Assembly (NCBI GenBank): GCA_016840965.1
Contig: JAEORI010000341.1
Location: 1 to 12,634, forward strand
Direction: 5' to 3'
Origin: Candidatus Thorarchaeota archaeon
GTDB taxonomy: Archaea > Asgardarchaeota > Thorarchaeia > Thorarchaeales > Thorarchaeaceae
DNA: 12,634 bases
The notes under the pieces are model-generated. The model worked only from the letters and a program-made list of their open reading frames with translations. It did no database searches and had not been told where the DNA came from. Positions 7,527 to 12,634 of this stretch are shown in pieces. Positions within the stretch are counted from its first letter, which is position 1; each line of letters opens with the position of its first letter. The position numbers were made by a program, and so were the translations under genes.

Positions 7527-7617
7527 TGAAATCCCACTGACAGTATAGAAGCTCTATGAGAAAAGCCTTTGGTCTATGCCATATCCTCCTCTAGAGAAAT
7601 CTAACCTTGAATGAGTC

Positions 7618-8931
7618 CTACTCCTCTCTAATGACATTTACCAAGTACTCTGTTAGTATGGATAATTTGACTTGTTTGGTCTTTTTAGACAACATATCCC
7701 TGACACTTACTTCCCCTTTCTCTAAGTCTCTCTCTCCCACAATGATAGTGTACTTGGCGTTTTTCACGTCTGCTTCTTCGAGGAGTTTTTTCAAGGGTCT
7801 CTCCATCAAATCAACCTCGCATGACAATCCTGCTTGGACGAGTTTGCTTTGGAATGACATTGCATATCTTAGCATAGAGCGTGAGATTGGAGCTACAAAA
7901 ACATCAAGGGCCTTCACCAAATCTTTTCCAACACCTCTGGCAAGAACAATATCAATCATTCTTCCAATACCTAACGATATCCCAGTAGCAGGTGTCGCTG
8001 CTCCTCCAAATTTTTCGATGAGCTTGTCATACCGACCTCCTCCTAGTATAGAACCAACTTCTGGTTTACCTAGGTATCTGCCTTCAAAGACCGGGCCTGT
8101 GTAATAGTCTAGACCTCTAGCAAGTGACATATCGAACTCAACCAAGTCTGATACTCCGCTTTCTTCGAATATTTCTGCCATCAAGGTTAGTTCATCTACA
8201 CCCTCAATACCAATCCTAGAATCTTTGAGGATGTTTCTAAACTTTTCAAGAACCTTGACTCCTTTGCCTTTGAGTTCTATAGCATCGATTAGAAACCTAC
8301 TTTGCTTCTTTCCAATCCCTCTCTCGCTCAGCTCTTGTAGGACTCCTTCTTTTCCTATCTTGTCCAGTTTATCTATTGCTCTAAAGCAGTCATATGCGAG
8401 TTCATCACTTACTCCTGCAATCTCTGTAATGCCACGAAGGACCTTTCGATTATTGATACGGATTGAATAATCTGAACCAAGGACACGTTTTAGAAACTCA
8501 ATAGCTATTAGAACTACTTCAGCATCCGCTGCTGCACTATCAGCTCCGATAATGTCAACGTCAGCCTGTTCAAATTCACGGTATCTTCCAGCTTGAGGTC
8601 TATCATACCTCCATGCTTTTCCTACAGCATAGCGTTTGAATGGTTTTGGCAAATGTGGATTCGTGGCAACTATTCTAGCTAAAGGAACTGTGAGATCAAA
8701 TCTGAGACCAACCTCTCGTTCACCTTTGTCCGTGAACTTGAATGTTTCAGCCTCAACCTCTTCTCCACCCTTTGCTGATAATGTTTCCCAGAGTTCCATC
8801 ACTGGAGAGTCCAAAGGTTCATACCCATATTGTTCAAAAACCGCAACAGCTGTAGCCATGAGGTAGTTCTTCACACGCATCTCAAGACCCATGAGGTCTC
8901 TCATACCCCTTACTGTTCTCATCTCACTCAT
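7618..8931 (-). CDS. hisS: Histidyl-tRNA synthetase
   Basis: A class II aminoacyl-tRNA synthetase that charges tRNA-His with histidine in the cytoplasm. The opening RTVRGMRDLMGLEM (5-18) is typical. RFDLTVPLAR is at 78-87 and motif 2, with GKAWRYDRPQAGRYREFEQ, at 104-122. The histidine-specific ARGLDYYTGPVFEG is at 271-284, GGGRYD at 297-302 and motif 3 GISLGIGRM at 317-325. A C-terminal anticodon-binding domain covers about 342-437 (DVFVAPIS, then VGERDLEKGEVSVRD). The ATG at 8931 is chosen over the ATG ten codons upstream because a perfect GGAGG (8939-8943) stands 7 nt before it; this gives 437 aa, normal for the family. All catalytic blocks are present. It is probably transcribed from its own promoter in the 160-base gap upstream. 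Confidence 0.97.
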   Translation of the reverse strand: MSEMRTVRGMRDLMGLEMRVKNYLMATAVAVFEQYGYEPLDSPVMELWETLSAKGGEEVEAETFKFTDKGEREVGLRFDLTVPLARIVATNPHLPKPFKRYAVGKAWRYDRPQAGRYREFEQADVDIIGADSAAADAEVVLIAIEFLKRVLGSDYSIRINNRKVLRGITEIAGVSDELAYDCFRAIDKLDKIGKEGVLQELSERGIGKKQSRFLIDAIELKGKGVKVLEKFRNILKDSRIGIEGVDELTLMAEIFEESGVSDLVEFDMSLARGLDYYTGPVFEGRYLGKPEVGSILGGGRYDKLIEKFGGAATPATGISLGIGRMIDIVLARGVGKDLVKALDVFVAPISRSMLRYAMSFQSKLVQAGLSCEVDLMERPLKKLLEEADVKNAKYTIIVGERDLEKGEVSVRDMLSKKTKQVKLSILTEYLVNVIREE

Positions 8932-8938
8932 TGGAATT

Positions 8939-8943
8939 CCTCC
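8939..8943 (-). promoter_or_regulatory. Shine-Dalgarno site for hisS
   Basis: GGAGG on the minus strand, 7 nt before the ATG ending at 8931. It decides between two in-frame ATG codons and favours the shorter protein. Confidence 0.8.
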
Positions 8944-9091
8944 AGAACACGTATCGGTCACAGGTTGGGTTGAAAGAGGTTACACTAAGTCTAGTCCTTT
9001 TGATGAACAAGTCCACCAACCAACACATTTGTCACCAACTGCGAGTTTGATTTTTCCACTTTAAGTCTTGTGATGGAGTTTCTATTGATAT

Positions 9092-10417
9092 CTATACTAG
9101 GAGACCGAATGACACAAGTACCAAGTACATTGTAAACAATATACCGACAATGACTGAATCTCTGGTTACAGTCTTCAATAACTTAGTTTCTCTATCTGCA
9201 AGGTACACATACAGCATTTTGTTCAACACTGACATGATTGTTGCAATGATAATCACAGGCACTGCAATTGAAACTGTTATCTGTCCCGATACGAATAGAG
9301 TTGCAGCACCAGCAACTACAGCACCTGCTGATACAAAACCTCCAATTATTGAAGCAATAATCAATCCTGGATCACTGAAATATTGAGTCAGGACCAATTG
9401 GACCAAATAGACGACTGCAAATATTGCAGCAAATCGAAGGGCGGCTCCAAACTCAAATGGTGATACAAGCTTCGTATCAAACTCTTGTCCTTCCCCATGG
9501 TGTTCAGAATGTTCTTCAAGAATAATTCGAATCATACTTATCACGATGATAATCACCATAGGTACGATGAAGAGTGAAATAAGTCTGAAAGAACTATCTA
9601 GAATTAAGAGAAGAAATCCATTTCTGACAACCATTGCTACATTTGCTAGAATTATAGATATTGAGATTTTTGCAGTACCTCTTCGTTCCGAATTGACATA
9701 GAAGTCAGTTACACTTGATACAGCAGCCTCACTGTTAGCTAACCCTGCAAAGAACCCGAAGAAGAAGATTCCTTTATCCTTGTACTTCTTCACCAACAGG
9801 TAGTTAGCAAAGCTGACTGAGAGAAGTATCACAATCAACAAGTATATTGTGAATGCAGGATATGCAATTGTCCCTAGCATGACTGTTTCAGGCATAATGG
9901 GCCAAAGGAAGAGAATTATGACGCCTAACTCTACTGCGCTAATCATCTCATCTCGCGTTATTACTTCAACTGCATGAGCCAATTCTTCTTTGAACCAGAG
10001 AACAATGAATACACCAAATGACACAGTCATTGCCAACACAGTAAGAGTACCAACGATTTGACCAACTAGAGGTGTATCCAGTCCTACTAAGATTCCTAGA
10101 ACGAAAGATATTGCAAAGACAAGAGGAGTTGTCTGCCCTTTGCCTGATGTCCTGAACATCTTATAGTAAATCTGAGCTGCTGTAAGCATAACGGAAACTG
10201 CAAATGCATAGACCAAAATTGTATAATTATCAATCAGTGTTGATGAATATGCAGCAAGGGTGCCAAACAAACTATGTAACCCAAATGACCTGACACCCAC
10301 AATACGTTCAACATCCATCTTCTTTTGCCGTTCTAAACCGATTAAGCCACCAACTACGAAACCTAGTAGAATTTTAACGATTAAGGATGTGTCGGGTAGT
10401 AATTCCTGCAATTTCAC
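9092..10417 (-). CDS. MgtC/SapB-DUF4010 family integral membrane protein
   Basis: A 441-aa polytopic membrane protein. Residues about 12-140 form the MgtC/SapB domain: LLGFVVGGLIGLERQKK followed by ERIVGVRSFGLHSLFGTLAAY, including the conserved Arg/Gly-rich cytoplasmic segment after helix 1. Residues about 165-385 match the DUF4010 layout, with GFFAGLANSEAAVSSV (221-236) and SPFEFGAALRFAAIFAVVYL (319-338). A hydrophilic loop, EEHSEHHGEG (301-310), is rich in His and acidic residues and might bind a metal ion. MgtC proteins are linked to magnesium limitation and ATP synthase control in bacteria; the role of the archaeal fusion is unknown. GTG 10417 follows an in-frame TGA directly. The TTG two codons later (10411) has better spacing from the GGTGA site and may be the real start. 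Confidence 0.88.
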   Translation of the reverse strand: MKLQELLPDTSLIVKILLGFVVGGLIGLERQKKMDVERIVGVRSFGLHSLFGTLAAYSSTLIDNYTILVYAFAVSVMLTAAQIYYKMFRTSGKGQTTPLVFAISFVLGILVGLDTPLVGQIVGTLTVLAMTVSFGVFIVLWFKEELAHAVEVITRDEMISAVELGVIILFLWPIMPETVMLGTIAYPAFTIYLLIVILLSVSFANYLLVKKYKDKGIFFFGFFAGLANSEAAVSSVTDFYVNSERRGTAKISISIILANVAMVVRNGFLLLILDSSFRLISLFIVPMVIIIVISMIRIILEEHSEHHGEGQEFDTKLVSPFEFGAALRFAAIFAVVYLVQLVLTQYFSDPGLIIASIIGGFVSAGAVVAGAATLFVSGQITVSIAVPVIIIATIMSVLNKMLYVYLADRETKLLKTVTRDSVIVGILFTMYLVLVSFGLLV

Positions 10418-10450
10418 TCACCACTAGGAAATATCCATCTCGATTGAGTT

Positions 10451-10460
10451 GCTTTTAAGA
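10451..10460 (-). promoter_or_regulatory. Possible TATA box for the MgtC-family gene
   Basis: TCTTAAAAGC on the minus strand resembles the archaeal TATA consensus TTTAWAWR. It lies about 35-43 bases before the GTG at 10417, the distance expected for a short-leader transcript. No clear BRE could be confirmed. Confidence 0.4.
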
Positions 10461-10486
10461 CGTCGTATGATTGCACAACGTGACAT

Positions 10487-10500
10487 CAAAATAAAATGAG
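10487..10500 (-). terminator. T-rich terminator after rpoK
   Basis: The minus strand reads CTCATTTTATTTTG about 15 bases beyond the rpoK stop, a T-rich stretch suited to archaeal intrinsic termination. It would end the thermosome-rpoK transcript before the MgtC-family promoter. Confidence 0.5.
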
Positions 10501-10514
10501 CTGCGAAGTTGGAA

Positions 10515-11195
10515 CTAGTCCAACCTCGTATGCTTCAAGAGTATTGACAAGGGTATGTCGTGACTTTCGCCTGTAGGAAGAGTCCTACGAACAGTCATAG
10601 GCAGAACTCCAGCTTTGAGTTCAGTCTCTGCAAAACCAAAGCGTCCTATTGGTGCTGTTTTCATGTCGATTAACACAGGAGCTCCCATTGAAATCTGAAG
10701 GGCTCGCGCACCAATTATTCTGGCTTTTTCGAATTTGGTTAGCCACTTAGGGCCAACAGGAATTCCCATCGCGGCTTTCTCTTCTTCATAGCCAGTCATG
10801 AGTTTCTTACGTTCCTCAGCTTTAGCTACAGCTTCAATAGGTTCGAGTTCGTGTCTATCAGGTTCAGGTTCAGGAGCTTTTTTCCTCTTTGACTTAGATT
10901 TACCAGTCAAGTCAATGGCTCCGGACTTGACCTTCTCTAGAAGATCGGCTGCATCAGCTATCGTAGTTTCAGCCTTTGCGACACTAAGACCTGCAACAGC
11001 GGCTGCAAGAACTTCTTTATCAGCTCCCACTACTTTCTCCAGAGAGTCAAAGCCCGCGGCTGCAAGTTTTTCTGCAGTCTTTGGACCGACGCCCGGTATA
11101 TTAGTCAAGAGAGCTACTACCTCTTCTAGGGTTGGCTGATCCGATTCTTCGGTCTCATTCTCTTCTTTCTTGGGTTGTTCAGAGCCTTCTGACAT
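10515..11195 (-). CDS. rpoK: RNA polymerase subunit K (Rpb6-like) with N-terminal helix-hairpin-helix domain
   Basis: The C-terminal part (about 150-226) is RpoK/Rpb6, an assembly and stability subunit of archaeal RNA polymerase. [20 protein letters not shown] (152-171) is the family signature, followed by APVLI and by IPLSILL near the end. RpoK alone is usually under 100 aa; this protein has 226. Residues 1-20 are acidic and disordered-looking. Residues about 23-90 resemble the RadA/Rad51-type helix-hairpin-helix domain: [20 protein letters not shown] (29-48), then a second helical repeat. Residues 97-130 are a charged Lys/Glu/Pro linker. A HhH domain usually contacts DNA backbone, so the subunit may give polymerase an extra DNA contact; that is inference. 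The start is supported by AGGTG (11202-11206), 6 nt upstream. It lies 36 bases behind the thermosome gene. Confidence 0.9.
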   Translation of the reverse strand: MSEGSEQPKKEENETEESDQPTLEEVVALLTNIPGVGPKTAEKLAAAGFDSLEKVVGADKEVLAAAVAGLSVAKAETTIADAADLLEKVKSGAIDLTGKSKSKRKKAPEPEPDRHELEPIEAVAKAEERKKLMTGYEEEKAAMGIPVGPKWLTKFEKARIIGARALQISMGAPVLIDMKTAPIGRFGFAETELKAGVLPMTVRRTLPTGESHDIPLSILLKHTRLD

Positions 11196-11201
11196 GTGCT
11201 A

Positions 11202-11206
11202 CACCT
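11202..11206 (-). promoter_or_regulatory. Shine-Dalgarno site for rpoK fusion gene
   Basis: AGGTG on the minus strand, 6 nt before the ATG at 11195. It supports translation from the first ATG, so that the HhH domain is part of the product. Confidence 0.65.
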
Positions 11207-11231
11207 GATTCCGTTCTACGTTTGACTCTTT

Positions 11232-12634
11232 CTATTCGTCATCACCGAAGTCGCCATCATCTCCGCGTGGACCTCCACCCGCGCTGGGTGCGCCTCTAGA
11301 GCTAATGACGTCATCGATTTTAAGAATCATCTGTGCTGCCTCAGCTGCTGACATAACAATCTGCCGATTGACAACAGATGCCTCAACAACACGTGCAGCT
11401 TTCATATCATCTACTTTGCCCTTTGTAATATTGATGCCATGGAACACTTTCCCTTCTGTGTGAGCCTTCCTTAAGTCGACAATCACATCAATGGGATCCA
11501 ACCCTGCATTTTCTGCAAGGGTGTTTGGTAATGACTCGATGGCATCTGCATAGGCGTTGACTGCGTATTGCTCACGACCTTCGAGAGTTGAAGAATAGTC
11601 CCTAAGTTGTTTCGAAATCTCTGCAGCTAATGCACCACCACCATAGGTCACTGCAGGGTGCATGATTACATCTCTGACAACATACAGTGCATCATTTAGA
11701 GCACGATCAACCTCATCGACAATGTGGTCAGTTCCACCCCTAACAAGAAGTGTGACAACACTTGACTTAGGAGTACCTTCAACGAACAGCATTTTGTCAT
11801 CTCCGACAGTTCTTTCTTCAATGAGCTTTGCAGTCCCTAAGTCTGCTGCTGTCAAATTCTGAATCTTAGAAACGATGGTAGCGCCTGTAGTTTTGTGTAC
11901 TCGCTCAACATCTGACTTCTTTATTCTTCTGACAGCCATAATTCCTTCTTTTGCCAAGTAATGCTGAACAACATCATCAATGCCCTTTTGTGCAATTACT
12001 ACGTTCGCACCAGACTCAACAATCTTGTCCACCATGCTTTTGAGCATGCGTTCTTCTTCATCCAGAAAACTCTGCATGGAGCTTGGTGCAGTTATTGAGA
12101 TTTTGGCATCAAACTCTGTTTTAGTGACTTCAAGAGCAGCTTCCAATAGAGCAATCTTGGCACCCTCAACCCTCTTTGGCATTCCTGCATGGACAATCTC
12201 TTTGTCAAGAACCAGACCCTTCACGAGCTCAGCCCTATCAACAGGCATTCCTTCTTGTTTCTGTCGTGGAATGTTTTCTATGTCTAGTTCCTCACCTTTT
12301 GGCCAGTCTTTGGCACCTGAGAGGACCGCATCAACTACAATTTTTGCCAGTGCATCTCTTGAACCAGCAACAAACTTACTGGACATAGTAGTTTTTGCTA
12401 CATCCATGAGGATCTTCTTGTAGTCCTTATCTGTTGGGTCTACTTTCTCTTCGACTGAATCAATGACCTCCAAAGCCTTCTGTGTGGCCTTTCTGTAGCC
12501 ACTGATAATAGTGGTTGGATGGATCTTCTGGTCAAGTAAAGTTTCAGCCTGCTTTAGCAAATCACCAGTCAGAATAGCAGCTGTGGTTGTTCCATCACCG
12601 ACCTCTGAATCTACGGTCTTGGCAACCTCAATCA
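11232..12634 (-). CDS. Thermosome subunit (group II chaperonin), N-terminus beyond window
   Basis: An ATP-driven protein-folding chaperonin subunit of the archaeal thermosome/CCT type, acting as a double ring in the cytoplasm. The reading frame runs off the right edge; 466 residues are visible of about 540 in the family, so roughly 75 N-terminal residues are missing. The first visible residues are IEVAKTVDSEVGDGTTTAAI, including the GDGTT nucleotide motif. It is followed by QAETLLDQKIHPTTIISGYR, a hallmark block. The apical domain spans the middle. The second equatorial half has GGGALAAEISKQLRDYSST and then LAENAGLDPIDVIVDLRKAH. The tail is Gly-rich then acidic (GGGPRGDDGDFGDDE), without the GGM repeats of some chaperonins. 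The rpoK fusion follows after 36 bases without a T-rich stop, so the two probably form one transcript. Which paralogue it is cannot be told. Confidence 0.97.
   Translation of the reverse strand, partial: IEVAKTVDSEVGDGTTTAAILTGDLLKQAETLLDQKIHPTTIISGYRKATQKALEVIDSVEEKVDPTDKDYKKILMDVAKTTMSSKFVAGSRDALAKIVVDAVLSGAKDWPKGEELDIENIPRQKQEGMPVDRAELVKGLVLDKEIVHAGMPKRVEGAKIALLEAALEVTKTEFDAKISITAPSSMQSFLDEEERMLKSMVDKIVESGANVVIAQKGIDDVVQHYLAKEGIMAVRRIKKSDVERVHKTTGATIVSKIQNLTAADLGTAKLIEERTVGDDKMLFVEGTPKSSVVTLLVRGGTDHIVDEVDRALNDALYVVRDVIMHPAVTYGGGALAAEISKQLRDYSSTLEGREQYAVNAYADAIESLPNTLAENAGLDPIDVIVDLRKAHTEGKVFHGINITKGKVDDMKAARVVEASVVNRQIVMSAAEAAQMILKIDDVISSRGAPSAGGGPRGDDGDFGDDE

Noticed and set aside
7589..7596. 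CTCTAGAG palindrome in the hisS-MEMO1 gap
   Set aside because: Only 8 bases with no extension of symmetry; expected by chance in a window of this size.
7607..8104. 165-aa open frame on the + strand inside hisS
   Set aside because: It lies wholly antisense to a strongly supported hisS gene, and its Ser/Pro/Leu-rich product looks like no protein family; it is a shadow frame.
8932..9091. 160-base gap between hisS and the MgtC-family gene, checked for tRNA or small RNA
   Set aside because: No cloverleaf, no strong hairpin and no clear TATA box; only weak TTAAAG near 9060 on the minus strand. Probably the hisS promoter region, but nothing firm.
10798..11139. 113-aa open frame on the + strand inside the rpoK fusion gene
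   Set aside because: Antisense shadow of the Ala/Glu/Lys-rich HhH and linker region; composition follows from the opposite strand.
11980..12423. 147-aa open frame on the + strand inside the thermosome gene
   Set aside because: Antisense to the chaperonin, low-complexity Ser/Leu composition, no recognisable domain.

Overview
The window is archaeal. It carries a group II chaperonin (thermosome) subunit, RNA polymerase subunit K (RpoK), an archaeal-type histidyl-tRNA synthetase, a MEMO1-family protein and an HTH-ACT regulator of the archaeal COG2061 type. Start sites use GGAGG/GGTG Shine-Dalgarno (SD) sequences, and several genes begin with TTG or GTG. Base composition is moderately AT-rich and fairly even along the window. 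The glycyl radical enzyme points to anaerobic or microaerobic life. The lineage cannot be fixed from this window; an Asgard (for example Thorarchaeota-like) or euryarchaeal uncultivated lineage would fit, but that is a guess.

Layout: bases 19-6685 hold six genes on the + strand, and bases 6687-12634 hold five genes on the - strand. The two blocks converge with one base between stop codons. The + block starts with a tightly coupled three-gene unit: a glycyl radical enzyme (GRE), its radical-SAM activase, and a double split-barrel (PNPOx-like, probably flavin-binding) protein. The first pair overlaps by 1 bp and the second by 8 bp. After a short T-rich gap come a GNAT acetyltransferase, the HTH-ACT regulator and an MFS exporter-like transporter. 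The - block, in transcription order from the right edge, is thermosome (N-terminus outside the window), RpoK with an added N-terminal helix-hairpin-helix domain, an MgtC/DUF4010 membrane protein, hisS and the MEMO1-family protein.

The GRE has the Cys-x-Glu active site of the eliminase/decarboxylase-type branch (C441, E443) and a C-terminal RVTGY radical loop (G775). It lacks the NGHS-type substrate loop expected in glycerol dehydratase-like enzymes, so its substrate is open. Its activase has a ferredoxin insert in which one cluster cysteine is replaced by aspartate (CIGDxxC), the pattern of the Asp-ligated Pyrococcus furiosus ferredoxin. The split-barrel partner makes this a compact candidate catabolic module. 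The other notable item is the HhH-RpoK fusion, encoded directly behind the thermosome gene. Two perfect 8-bp inverted repeats lie at gene boundaries: one over the GNAT start codon, one over the stop codon of the ACT gene upstream of the MFS gene. No rRNA, tRNA, CRISPR array, insertion sequence or integrase was seen, and no gene-free stretch exceeds 300 bases.
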